A DNA stretch of 64,000 bases from Panicum virgatum. Its lineage: Eukaryota > Streptophyta > Magnoliopsida > Poales > Poaceae. The stretch covers positions 55,644,951 to 55,708,950 of the forward strand of contig NC_053138.1 in the NCBI RefSeq assembly GCF_016808335.1, given 5' to 3'. A program made the position numbers and the translations under genes. How positions within the stretch are numbered: position 1 is the first letter of the stretch; every line of letters begins with the position of its first letter. The notes below the pieces were generated by a model. It saw nothing but the letters and a program-made list of their open reading frames with translations. It did not search any database and was not told where the DNA came from. Shown here piece after piece: positions 33,205-42,595 of the stretch.

Positions 33205-33478
33205 ATGGGGATAAGGGGGCAGGGACCTTTGGTCCCGGTTGAAGCCCCCAACCGGGACCAAAGGATGGTCCCGCCTATTGGTCCCGGTTGGAGCCACCAA
33301 CCGGGATAAAAGGGTATCCTTTGGTCCTGGTTGTAGCACCCAACCGGGACCAAAGGTCCTTGGCCCCCCACCCGCCCGGCTAGCCGTTGGACTCAGGACA
33401 AAAGGCCCCTTTGGTCCCGGGCCCAACTGCGGCCGGGACAAATGTGCAGGATCAAAGGCCTGTTCTGTAGTAGTGCTT

Positions 33479-34197
33479 GCAACACTATGACATGATTTTA
33501 GGAATGGATTGGTTGCAAGCATACAGTCCTATGAAAGTGCATTGGGGTGACAAATGGATGGCCATTCCTTATCAAGGTTCCACTGCAGTGTTACAAGGTA
33601 TGGACCCTAGATTGCCGGTTGAGCTGTTGGTTCAAGTGTGCGACATTATCTGTCAGTGTTTCTGACCACCAGTTACCTACAGAAATAGCTCAATTGTTGT
33701 CTGACTTTCAGTCTGTGTTTGCACCTCTCAGTGGGCTCCCTCTACCCATATCTTGTGATCATATCATCCCCTTAGTGCCTGGGGCTAAGCTAGTTTATAT
33801 CAGACCATACAGGTATCCCCCAACACTTAAGGATGAGATCGAGAAGAGTTTCTGACATGCTGGAAAAAGGAATCATACAACCTAGTACTAGTGCATTTTC
33901 CTCTCCAGTCTTGTTGGTCAAAAAGAAGGATAACTCTTGGAGGTTCTGTGTTGATTACAGGTACCTGAATGCCCTGACCCTCAACGGCAAATTCCCAATT
34001 CCTATATTTGATGAATTGACGAATGAATTGCATCAAGGGTACAATCAGATTCGACTTAAAACTGGTGAAGAATTTAAAATAGCATTTCAAACTCATTCAG
34101 GGCATTTTGAGTTCAAGGTGATGGCCTTTGGCCTGTGAGGAGCTCCAGCAACTTTCCAAGGGGCTATGAACACTACCTTAGCTCCTTTATTAAGGAA
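33479..34197 (+). pseudogene. Gypsy protease-RT linker and RT N-terminus
   Basis: This continues the gypsy frame right after the CACTA (MILGMDWLQAYSPMKVHW). After a frame shift near 33660 it reads LPTEIAQLLSDFQSVFAPLS and [16 protein letters not shown]. Past TGA 33853-33855, [20 protein letters not shown] and [14 protein letters not shown] follow. About a dozen codons around the first catalytic Asp (the usual F-x-x-L-D-L region) are missing before [17 protein letters not shown] at 34136-34138 replaces a Cys codon. The frame ends where the young Copia begins. Confidence 0.8.
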
Positions 34198-34202
34198 GTG
34201 TG

Positions 34203-34446
34203 TGTTAGAAAATAGGTTTATTTCCTGTTTAGCTTCCCTGTGGGCCTCCCTAGGATTGATCTGGCGCACCTCTATGGTTGCAGCCGTGATCTCCAAGGAC
34301 TCTCACGCAAGGCAAGTCTCCACGTGATTATCTTCAGGATTCTTGTTGCTATAAACCTGGATACTCACGTGGCTGCCTATATATATGTATTGTATTCCTC
34401 TTCGTGAAATACAAGCCACATATTACGCGTGATATCTTCGCTATCA
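34203..34446 (+). repeat. 5' LTR of the young Copia
   Basis: 244 bp, TGTTAG...TATCA. It has TATATATATG at about 34377-34386 as the likely TATA box and TGAAATACAAGCC near the likely R region. Confidence 0.95.
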
Positions 34447-34459
34447 TGGTATCAAGAGA
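34447..34459 (+). other. Primer-binding site (tRNA-iMet type)
   Basis: TGGTATCAAGAGA starts directly after the LTR. It matches the usual TGGTATCAGAGC complement of initiator tRNA-Met over the first eight bases, with an extra A after TATCA. Confidence 0.75.
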
Positions 34460-34522
34460 CGGTTACGATCTGTGACCTCTCGCTTCCGCTCCAACCCTAG
34501 CCGCCGCCACCAGGCCGTCGCT

Positions 34523-37500
34523 ATGGCGCTTCCTCCACTGGCCGCCGACCCTTCCTCCTCACCGCATCCCTCTGCCGCCGCATCTGTTGATGCGGAGCTC
34601 ACCAAGGAACGTGAGAAGGCAGCCACTGCCATGACCGAGAAGGAAGCCGCCGATCGCCTGGCCCTGGAATCTGCCGCTACAGCTGCCTCCCAGGCGGCCG
34701 CTGAAGCGCGCACGCGCGTGCAGGCTGCGCTGGACGCTCTCGAGCGCGAGCGCCAAGCTGCGGCTAAAGCAGATCGTGTGGCCGCCGCCGCACGCCAACG
34801 CCTTCAGCCACCTCCCGACGCCAAGGAGGATCCCAACGCTGGCGGCCCCCGCATCAACGGCGATCCTGACGCCCTCTTCGAGGCTGCCACCGTCGCCAAC
34901 CTCCACGCCCAGGCTGCCTCCGTCCAAAACATCCGCGCCCTGGTGCCGGTCGTCCTCGAGCCCCTCTCCACCCACTACAACCGGTGGCGTGACCTTGTGC
35001 TCCTCGCCTTGGAACGCTACGCCCTCGACGACCACGTTCTCCGCGACGCCACTTCGAACGCCCCGGCCTGGCGCCGCATGGATGCTGTGGTCCGCTCCTG
35101 GCTGTTCGGCACTCTCAACGCCGACCTGATGGAGTCGATCCGCGTGCGCGCCGACACGGCCCGGCTCACCTGGCTTCGCATTGAAGATCTGTTCCGAGGG
35201 AACCGCGAGACTCGCGCGCTCCAGCTCGACGCCGAGTTTCGCCTCTTTGAGCAGGGCGAACTCTCCATCGCGGACTACTGCAAGCGCATGAAGAACATGG
35301 CGGATGATCTTGGTGACCTAGGCGAGGTCGTACATGATCGCACGCTGGTGCTGAACGTTCTGCGCGGCCTGAACGAACAGTACAGCCACATGGTCGCCCT
35401 CCTCAAGCGTTCCCGGCCCTTCCCCACCTTTGATGAAGTCCGAAATGATCTGTTGCTTGAGGAACTGACCGTGCGCAAGGTCCGACCCTCCTCGACTACC
35501 TCCACGGCACTCGTCACCACCACCCCCAAGGGCAGTGCTACCTCGGCACCCCCTCCTGCTACTCCTGGTGGCTCTACCACCCCTGGCGGCTCCTCCGGCA
35601 ACACTGGCAAGTCCAAGAACCGTCGCAAGAATGGGAACAAGGGTGGTACGCCCTGGCCTTCGTTCTACAACCCATGGACCGGCACCATCACCATGTGGCC
35701 CGGCCCTCAGCAGCAACAGAAGGCCGGCAAGCAGCCTCCTCAGGCGCAGGCTGGCGCCTCCGGTTTCTCTCCGCAGCAGCATGCCTTGATGGCTGCTACT
35801 GCCCCCTACGGAGCTCCCCTACCCTACCAGCTGCCCTACATGCCGCAGGGACAGGCCCTACAGCAGCCGCAGCTGCCCCTGCCGCATCAGCAGCACCTGC
35901 AACTGCTGCTGCCACTTCCAGCGCAAATGCAGCAGCAGCAGGCACCGCAGACGCCAAGCGCCGCCTCCTGGAGTCCTTGGGGTGCCTCGTGGGACCAGCA
36001 GGCACTCGCCAACTCCTTCAACACCATGACCTTCCAGCAGCTGCCATCCACCTCTGAGTGGGTCATGGATTCAGGTGCCTCAAACCACATGACGCCCGAT
36101 GCCGGTAACATATCCTTATTCCGTCCTCCCTGTTCGTCATATCCTTCATCTGTCATTATTGGCAATGGCTCTACTCTTCCAGTAACTTCAATTGGTCATA
36201 CTGTCTTACCTGGCGCTTTGCATCTTAATAATGTTCTTGTTGCTCCTCACATTATTAAGAACCTCATCTCTGTTCGACAGTTTACCATTGATAATCGCTG
36301 CTCAGTTGAGTTTGACCCCTTTGGCCTCTCTGTGAAGGATCTTCGTTCCAGGAACGTGATCGCCAGGTGCAATAGTGCAGGCCCTCTCTACCACCTACAC
36401 TTCCCGGAGTCGCCGTCATCCACCTTTGTCGCCACTGCTGTTCTCGCCCCAGCCGATCTATGGCATCGTCGCCTCGGCCACCCCGGTCATGAGGCCCTCT
36501 CTAGGCTTGCTAGCTGTTCCAGCATTCGATGTAACAAAACTAGCATTCATACTCTCTGTCATGCATGTCAACTGGGTCGTCATATTCGTTTGCCTTTCCC
36601 TAGTTCATCGTCTCGAGCTATCAAGAATTTTGATTTAATCCATTGTGACCTTTGGACATCGCCTGTGACTAGCATATCCGATTACAAATACTATCTTGTA
36701 ATTCTTGATGACTACTCTCACTTTCTTTGGACGTTTCCACTTCGTCTAAAATCTGAGACGTTCTCTACATTGGCTAATTTTTTCTCTTATGTCTCCACCC
36801 AGTTTGGCTGCCCTGTCAAGAGCGTTCAGTGCGACAATGGACGCGAATTCGACAACTCGTCTACTCGCGCCTTCTTCCTCACCCATGGCGTCCTTCTCAG
36901 GATGTCATGCCCCTACACCTCCTCCCAAAACGGTCGCACAGAGCGAATGATCCGCACCACAAACAACGTCATTCGCTGCCTCCTACTTCAGGCTAGTCTT
37001 CCTCCTCGCTATTGGGTCGAGGCCCTTCATGCCGCCACATACCTTGTCAATCAACTCCCCACCAAAGCTCTTGCTTCTGGCACCCCACACCTTGCTCTGT
37101 TTGGCACCCCTCCTGATTACCATCATCTACGTGTTTTTGGGTGCGCCTGTTACCCGAATCTTTCGGCAACAGCGCTCCACAAACTCTCCCCTCGCTCAAC
37201 TAGATGTGTTTTTCTGGGATATTCTGCCAATCATAAGGGTTACCGGTGTCTTGATCTTGCCACCAACAAGATCTATATCTCGCGTCATGTGGTGTTTGAT
37301 GAGGAGTCCTTCCCCTACGCGGCACAGTCCTCCCCGCTTCGATCTACTGACTTTGAATTTTTGGATGAGTTCCCGGTTCAGGTCAGTCCAGTCGGACTCC
37401 CTGTCCCTCGTGTTGCAGGTTCATCGTCCCTCCCTACTGGGTCCTCGTGCGGCCCTGGTTGGATCTCTGCGGACCCATCAGAGCCGACGCTACCATCTTC

Positions 37501-39823
37501 TGAGTCCCCTTGCGGCTCTGGTGGTCTGCTTCAGGCGCCTTGCAGGACTTCACCAGCGGCCCCGACGTCGCCCTCGCTTGCGGCCACGGCGCCGCCCTCG
37601 ACCGCGCCACGCGCGGCCATGGCGTCACCCTCGCCAGCGGCCATGGCGCCACCCTCGACCGCGCCACGCGCGGCCACGCCGGCCACGGCGTCGCCCTCGC
37701 CAGCGGCCCCGACGTCGTCCTCGTCTACGGCCACGGCGCCGCCCTCGACCGCGCCACGCGCGGCCATGGCGTCGCCCTTGTCCTCGGCCACGGCATCGCC
37801 CTCGACCGCACCACGCGCGGCCACGCCGGCCACGGCGTCGACCTCACCCGCGGCCAAGACCCCACCCCCGCCCGCGCCACGCGCGGCCCCGGCGGCTCCT
37901 GTGTGTTCCGCGCCGCTGGTTTATCGTCGGCGGCCCGATCACGGCCCGATCACCGCCTCCGGTCGCCACCCCACGTTCGTCCGAGTGCTGGTTCATGCAC
38001 CCGGCCCTGTCGGACCACCCCGCCCTCTACCTCCACGTGCAGAGCCTATCCAGCCGGTAGTCAACCGGCACTCGATGGTCACACGCGGTAAAGACGGCTT
38101 CCGCCAGCCGTACATTGGTCTTCACAGCGTCCAGCTATCGCCGATCCCGAAGACATTCCGTAGTGCTTTGGCTGATCCTCATTGGCGCGCCGCCATGGAA
38201 GAAGAGTATTCTGCGTTACTCTCCAACAACACATGGGATTTGATTCCTCGTCCTCCTGGCGCCAATGTAGTTACTGGCAAATGGATATTTCGGCATAAGT
38301 ACCTTGCAGATGGCAGTCTTGATCGTTACAAGGCTCGTTGGGTACTTCGAGGTTTCACTCAACGTCCCGGAGTTGACTATGATGAAACCTTCAGTCCAGT
38401 CGTGAAGCCAGCTACTATACGGACAGTCCTTTCTCTGGCACTATCTCGGAATTGGCCTGTTCATCAGCTCGACGTCAAGAATGCTTTTCTCCATGGGACT
38501 TTGTCAGAAACGGTTTATTGCTCTCAGCCCTCCGGGTTTGTTGATTCAGCTCACCCAAACTTTGTTTGCCGCTTAAACAAGTCTCTTTATGGATTAAAAC
38601 AGGCGCCTAGGGCCTGGTACAGCCGTTTTGCATCTCATCTGCTCAAGTTGGGTTTCGTAGAAGCCAAATCAGACACGTCCTTATTCATATACAGGCAAGG
38701 TCAGAACACTGTGTACCTGCTCCTCTACGTTGATGACATTGTGCTTACAGCCTCCAGCAGTGCGCTTCTCCGTCACACTATTGTGGCTCTGCAGCAAGAA
38801 TTCTCTATGAAGGATTTGGGTCCCCTGCATCACTTCCTGGGAATTTCTGTTGCCCAGCATTCGGATGGCTTGTTCATGTCTCAACGGCAGTACACCCTGG
38901 ATATTCTTGAGCGAGCTGGAATGACAGACTGCAAGTCATGTAGCACTCCTGTTGACACTCAGGCCAAAGTTTCTGCTGCGGATGGTCCTCCTGTTAGTGA
39001 TGCTACTAATTATAGAAGTCTCACTGGTGCGTTACAGTATCTTACTTTCACTCGGCCAGACATCACCTATGCTGTTCAGCAAGTTTGTTTGCACATGCAT
39101 GATCCGAGGGAGCCTCACCTCTCTGCGGTTAAGCGCATTCTACGCTACCTGCGTGGTACGCTTGACCATGGTCTTCTTCTTCGGCATGGTGCTGCTTCTG
39201 AGTTGACTGTTTATACTGATGCTGACTGGGCCGGATGTCCTGATACTCGAAAGTCGACCTCCGGATACGCTGTCTTCCTTGGGGATAATCTGGTTTCATG
39301 GTCCTCTAAACGCCAGAACATAGTGTCGAGGTCAAGCGCAGAGGCTGAATATAGGGCGGTTGCTAATGGTGTTGCTGAAGCCTGCTGGTTGCGCCAACTG
39401 CTTCATGAGCTACATCATCCGTTGCAGAAGAGCACTCTGGTGTATTGTGACAATGTGAGTGCTGTTTATTTGTCTTCCAATCCAGTTCGGCATCAACGAA
39501 CGAAGCATGTTGAGATTGACCTCCACTTCGTGCGCGAGCGGGTATCTACTGGTGATGTTCGTGTTCTTCATGTTCCAACGACGTCACAGTTTGCCGACAT
39601 CTTCACCAAAGGTCTTCCAACTTCGGTGTTTGCTGAATTTCGTTCCAGTTTGAACGTCGTGTCTTCCGATGCTCCAACTGCGGGGGGGGGGGGGGGGGTG
39701 TTAGAAAATAGGTTTATTTCCTGTTTAGCTTCCCTGTGGGCCTCCCTAGGATTGATCTGGCGCACCTCTATGGTTGCAGCCGTGATCTCCAAGGACTCTC
39801 ACGCAAGGCAAGTCTCCACGTGA
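34523..39823 (+). CDS. Copia Gag-Pol polyprotein, complete frame (1,766 aa)
   Basis: The first in-frame ATG is at 34523 (MALPPLAADP); the frame is open to TGA 39821-39823. Order by residue: an Ala/Glu-rich coiled N-terminus; UBN2-type Gag about 130-320 (YNRWRDLVLLALERY); a Gln/Pro-rich linker with no CX2CX4HX4C knuckle; protease near 513 (WVMDSGASNHM); pre-integrase zinc site near 646 (LWHRRLGHPGHEALSRL, CHACQLG). The integrase core follows with Asp (HCDLW, about 707), Asp (QCDNGREF, about 770) and Glu (NGRTERM, about 805). An Ala/Ser/Pro/Thr repeat spans about 1010-1126, and RT about 1226-1430 with LLYVDDIVL near 1404. RNase H starts near 1563 (YTDADWAG) with the SSAEAEYRA Glu. The last 40 or so codons lie in the 3' LTR and include five Gly from the G-run. 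Gag forms the particle and Pol copies and inserts the cDNA. No disabling change was seen. Confidence 0.92.
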   Translation: MALPPLAADPSSSPHPSAAASVDAELTKEREKAATAMTEKEAADRLALESAATAASQAAAEARTRVQAALDALERERQAAAKADRVAAAARQRLQPPPDAKEDPNAGGPRINGDPDALFEAATVANLHAQAASVQNIRALVPVVLEPLSTHYNRWRDLVLLALERYALDDHVLRDATSNAPAWRRMDAVVRSWLFGTLNADLMESIRVRADTARLTWLRIEDLFRGNRETRALQLDAEFRLFEQGELSIADYCKRMKNMADDLGDLGEVVHDRTLVLNVLRGLNEQYSHMVALLKRSRPFPTFDEVRNDLLLEELTVRKVRPSSTTSTALVTTTPKGSATSAPPPATPGGSTTPGGSSGNTGKSKNRRKNGNKGGTPWPSFYNPWTGTITMWPGPQQQQKAGKQPPQAQAGASGFSPQQHALMAATAPYGAPLPYQLPYMPQGQALQQPQLPLPHQQHLQLLLPLPAQMQQQQAPQTPSAASWSPWGASWDQQALANSFNTMTFQQLPSTSEWVMDSGASNHMTPDAGNISLFRPPCSSYPSSVIIGNGSTLPVTSIGHTVLPGALHLNNVLVAPHIIKNLISVRQFTIDNRCSVEFDPFGLSVKDLRSRNVIARCNSAGPLYHLHFPESPSSTFVATAVLAPADLWHRRLGHPGHEALSRLASCSSIRCNKTSIHTLCHACQLGRHIRLPFPSSSSRAIKNFDLIHCDLWTSPVTSISDYKYYLVILDDYSHFLWTFPLRLKSETFSTLANFFSYVSTQFGCPVKSVQCDNGREFDNSSTRAFFLTHGVLLRMSCPYTSSQNGRTERMIRTTNNVIRCLLLQASLPPRYWVEALHAATYLVNQLPTKALASGTPHLALFGTPPDYHHLRVFGCACYPNLSATALHKLSPRSTRCVFLGYSANHKGYRCLDLATNKIYISRHVVFDEESFPYAAQSSPLRSTDFEFLDEFPVQVSPVGLPVPRVAGSSSLPTGSSCGPGWISADPSEPTLPSSESPCGSGGLLQAPCRTSPAAPTSPSLAATAPPSTAPRAAMASPSPAAMAPPSTAPRAATPATASPSPAAPTSSSSTATAPPSTAPRAAMASPLSSATASPSTAPRAATPATASTSPAAKTPPPPAPRAAPAAPVCSAPLVYRRRPDHGPITASGRHPTFVRVLVHAPGPVGPPRPLPPRAEPIQPVVNRHSMVTRGKDGFRQPYIGLHSVQLSPIPKTFRSALADPHWRAAMEEEYSALLSNNTWDLIPRPPGANVVTGKWIFRHKYLADGSLDRYKARWVLRGFTQRPGVDYDETFSPVVKPATIRTVLSLALSRNWPVHQLDVKNAFLHGTLSETVYCSQPSGFVDSAHPNFVCRLNKSLYGLKQAPRAWYSRFASHLLKLGFVEAKSDTSLFIYRQGQNTVYLLLYVDDIVLTASSSALLRHTIVALQQEFSMKDLGPLHHFLGISVAQHSDGLFMSQRQYTLDILERAGMTDCKSCSTPVDTQAKVSAADGPPVSDATNYRSLTGALQYLTFTRPDITYAVQQVCLHMHDPREPHLSAVKRILRYLRGTLDHGLLLRHGAASELTVYTDADWAGCPDTRKSTSGYAVFLGDNLVSWSSKRQNIVSRSSAEAEYRAVANGVAEACWLRQLLHELHHPLQKSTLVYCDNVSAVYLSSNPVRHQRTKHVEIDLHFVRERVSTGDVRVLHVPTTSQFADIFTKGLPTSVFAEFRSSLNVVSSDAPTAGGGGGVLENRFISCLASLWASLGLIWRTSMVAAVISKDSHARQVST
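37545..37910 (+). repeat. In-frame GC-rich minisatellite in Copia pol
   Basis: Units of 60-75 bp built on GCGCCACGCGCGGCC and CCCTCGACC repeat about six times between integrase and RT. They encode ATAPPSTAPRAAMASPSP-like blocks. All copies keep the frame. The same bases read in other frames give long spurious Arg/His-rich open frames. Confidence 0.9.
39682..39698 (+). other. Polypurine tract (17 G) of the young Copia
   Basis: An uninterrupted G-run abuts the 3' LTR, where plus-strand DNA synthesis is primed. Pure G-tracts of this length are unusual for a polypurine tract and may be miscounted in sequencing. Confidence 0.85.
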
Positions 39824-39942
39824 TTATCTTCAGGATTCTTGTTGCTATAAACCTGGATACTCACGTGGCTGCCTATATATATGTATTGTATTCCTCTTCG
39901 TGAAATACAAGCCACATATTACGCGTGATATCTTCGCTATCA
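39699..39942 (+). repeat. 3' LTR of the young Copia
   Basis: 244 bp, base-for-base the same as 34203-34446 by eye, followed by the GTGTG duplication. It also holds the polyprotein stop codon. Confidence 0.95.
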
Positions 39943-39947
39943 GTGTG

Positions 39948-41444
39948 TGCTTGTATTTTTTTTATGACATTTTGGTTTACAGCAACTCCTATGAGGAACA
40001 TGTGGAACACCTCAAAGCTGTTTTCACTTTGCTCAGTGTGGAACATTGGAAGATTAAGGCTTCCAAATGCTCTTTTGCCCAGAGACAAATCAATTGTTTT
40101 GGATCCATCATAAGTGAAGCTGGTGTGGCCAAATATCCTAGCAAAGTAGAAGCTATTGTCAATTGGCCTCCTCCTACCAATGTTAAAGAGTTAAGGAGTT
40201 TCTTGGGGTTAGCTGGCTATTACAAAAAGTTTGTTAAACATTTTTCTATTATTGCAAAGCCACTGACATCCTTGTTGAAGAAGCATAGTCTCTATGTTTG
40301 GACTGCTGAGCATGATGCTTCATTTCAGAGCTTGAAATCAGCACTGAGTTTGGCCCCAGTTCTAGCTATGCCAGACTTTCGGTTGCCCTTATTGAGACTG
40401 ATGCATCAAATATGGGTATAGGTGCTATGCTTATGCAGAGAGGTCACCCTCTTGCCTTTATTAGTAAGCCTCTTGGACCAAAGTCTCAAGGTCTATCAAC
40501 ATATGAGAAAGAATACATGGCCATTTTGCTAGCTGTTATTGAACAGTGGCGACCCTATCTGATCAATGGAGAATTCATTATTTACACTGATCAGCGTAGT
40601 CTTGTGCACTTATCTGACCAAAGATTGAATACACCATGGCAACAAAAGGTTTTTACTAAACTATTGGGCCTCCAATATAAAATTATATATAAGAAAGGAG
40701 CTGATAACAAGGTGGCAGATGCTGTGTCTAGAAGACCCCATGAACAACTTTTGGCAGTTTTTGCTAGTTTCTCTCAGTGGACTGATGAGATTGTGCAAGG
40801 TTACACGGTGGATACCCATGCTCAGGAGTTACTCACCTAATTGGCAGTGGCCCCTAATTTTGTGCCTCATTTCTCTTTGAAGGATGGGCTACTTCGTTAC
40901 ATGAATCGTCTCTGGCTAGGTACCAATACTGACCTGCAGTATAAAGTGCTGGTGGCTTTCCATGCTAGTCCCATGGGGGGTCACTCTGGTGTACCTGTCA
41001 CTTACCGCCGTCTCAAGCAAGTGTTTGCCAAGAAAGGGATGAAAGCACATGTTCATCAATTTGTCATGACTGGTTGTAACATTTGTCAACAGGTCAAACG
41101 CTGAATATCCAGGGCTTCTCCAACCTCTTGCAGTTCCTGATAATGCTTGGCAAGTAATATCTATGGATTTTGTTGAAGGCCTTCCCAAGTCTGGAGGTAA
41201 AAACTGTATATTTGTTGTGGTGGACATGTTTTGCCACTTAGTCAACCTTTCACATCACTTACAGTTGCCAAGTTCTTTATGAATCAAGTTTATCATTTGC
41301 ATGGGCCCCTTCAGCTATAATTTCTGATAGAGATCGTGTCTTCACCAGTAAACTGTGGAAAGAATTATTCAAATTAGCTCGTGTGCAATTGGCCATGAGT
41401 TCCAGTTATCACCCACAGTCGGATGGTCAGACCGAGCGAGTCAA
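39948..41444 (+). pseudogene. Gypsy RT C-terminus, RNase H and partial integrase
   Basis: This resumes the RT active-site region as VFFYDILVYS, where gypsy RTs have two Asp (DD); here the first is Tyr. KYPSKVEAIVNWPPPTNVKE and LRSFLGLAGYYKKFVKHFS follow. A frame change near 40390 leads to RNase H (KSQGLSTYEKEYMAILLAV, YTDQRSLVHL, DQRLNTPWQQKVFTKLLGL). After TAA 40838-40840 comes the integrase zinc region ([29 protein letters not shown]). Then damaged core pieces follow ([33 protein letters not shown]). The frame stops abruptly at 41444 where an LTR-like TGTAACACCC begins. Chromodomain and C-terminus are missing. Confidence 0.85.
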
Positions 41445-41915
41445 CTGTAACACCCTAATTTTCAAATTTTAAATTAAATAGAATTTCGTTAGAATTTAAC
41501 TAAGGTGTTCGCCAAAATTCCCTAAAAATAAAATTAAGATTTTACGAAAATTTAAAATGAATTTAGGGCCACAAATGAATGATTGCATTCATGCCGGATT
41601 TTATATTTAATTTTGAATGAAAATTTTGAATTTCCAAAATCGCTAGAATGTGCGAGAAAATAATTTGAAAATTTTTTTTGGGTCTGGCCCTTTTCTTTCC
41701 TTCCTTTTTCTTTTCCCTCCTTTCTTCTGGCCCAGCAGCCCCCTTCCACCCGCAATGGGCCACGCGGCCCATATCGCCGCCGCCTTGGTCACATCCCGGC
41801 CCAGCCCCGCGCCCTCCCTCCCTGACTGGTGGGCCCCTCCTATAGGCTGCCCCCTTTCCCTTCTTCTCCGGCGCTGGCCATTCCTTCTACCTCTGGCGCT
41901 AGCCTGCTGCTAACA
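41445..41915. mobile_element. Chimeric LTR (TGTAACACCC start, gypsy LTR end)
   Basis: It starts TGTAACACCCTAATTTTC and ends GCTGCTAACA, 471 bp. Only the last 59 bp match the 5' LTR end of the gypsy element. The first 410 bp (AT-rich, then GGCCCAGC/GTGGGCCCC sequence) look like the start of a long chromovirus-type LTR, as at 53863. Flanks (TCAAC and CTCGG) do not match. It is best explained by deletion joining a later LTR insertion to the gypsy's own 3' LTR; an alternative is a diverged authentic LTR. Confidence 0.55.
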
Positions 41916-42133
41916 CTCGGTTGTTGGATCCAGTGCGGGATTGGCATACGCGCGCTGCGGGGAGGGGATTTGGCGTGTGCGCTATAGCAGGCCCCACACG
42001 TGGGTTCCACTCCTTTGCCAGCCTTTCCCCGCGCGCTGAGTGCAAATAGCCTTAACCGCCATGTGCCTTGAACGGCAATAAAAGAATACAGTGTCGTCAT
42101 CAAGCAAAGAACTTATGCAGTATATATAGTACG

Positions 42134-42266
42134 TATCAGATCCTACTGTGATCAACAGACGGCAAGAAGCTATGCAGTATCAGATCCTACAGTGATCAAC
42201 AGACGGCAAGAAGCTATGCAGTATCAGACGATCCTTATGTGATCAACACACGGGAAGAAGCTACCT
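42134..42266. repeat. 44-bp tandem triplication
   Basis: Units 42134-42177 and 42178-42221 differ at one base, and a third diverged unit spans 42222-42266. Each contains TGATCAAC and GAAGAAGCTA- or GCAAGAAGCTA-type segments. Confidence 0.9.
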
Positions 42267-42336
42267 TTTGCTTTTCTCTCTAACTAATCAATGTGGGAAT
42301 ATAGAATATATAGAGAAGATATGCAGAGCCCGCAGG

Positions 42337-42462
<126 letters not shown>

Positions 42463-42595
42463 CATGCAGGTCATCATCAGTCGAGCGGCAATCTAGCACC
42501 TAGCTAGCTAGCTAGCGTAGAGATCGACTGATCGAGAGACGAGATCACTACGTAATACTGCAGAGAGAGTGAGGTGTAGTAGCTTGCTATCGATA

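Larger units (their letters stand above)
27480..33475. mobile_element. CACTA element, TSD CTT, with Ulp1-type gene
   Basis: The left end is CACTACTACAAAAAGGC (27480) and the right end GGCCTGTTCTGTAGTAGTG (33475). The inverted termini share CACTACTACA(A/G)AA. CTT flanks both sides (27477-27479 and 33476-33478), the 3-bp duplication diagnostic of CACTA. Both ends have CCCGGTT/AACCGGGAC/GGGACCAAAG subterminal repeats. Removing 27480-33475 and one CTT restores the gypsy frame at the base level. It carries one multi-exon gene on the minus strand. No TNP2-type transposase was seen, so it was probably non-autonomous. Confidence 0.9.
34203..39942 (+). mobile_element. Young, apparently intact Ty1/copia retrotransposon
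   Basis: Two 244-bp LTRs (34203-34446 and 39699-39942) appear identical on direct reading. GTGTG is duplicated at 34198-34202 and 39943-39947. TGGTATCAAGAG after the 5' LTR is a tRNA-Met-type primer site, and a run of 17 G (39682-39698) forms the polypurine tract. One open frame spans the interior. Identical LTRs imply a very recent insertion. Every required domain is present, so this is a candidate autonomous element. Removal of the element and one GTGTG restores the gypsy RT reading frame. Confidence 0.95.
25641..41915 (+). mobile_element. Ty3/gypsy retrotransposon, split by CACTA and Copia
   Basis: The end of the 5' LTR (25641-25699, ending CTGCTAACA) is followed by a tRNA-Met-type primer site TGGTATCAGAGTC at 25703. 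The last 59 bp of the 3' LTR (41857-41915) match it with three differences. Gag, protease, RT, RNase H and part of integrase lie between, in gypsy order. A CACTA (27480-33475) and a Copia (34203-39942) were inserted later. The rest of integrase and most of the 3' LTR are missing. Without the insertions the element would be about 4.5 kb. It is inactive: stops and frameshifts occur in every domain. Confidence 0.8.

Noticed and set aside
37029..38091. Long Arg/Pro/His-rich open frames on both strands overlapping the young Copia (up to 343 codons)
   Set aside because: They are alternate readings of a GC-rich coding minisatellite and integrase sequence; the polyprotein frame explains the region.
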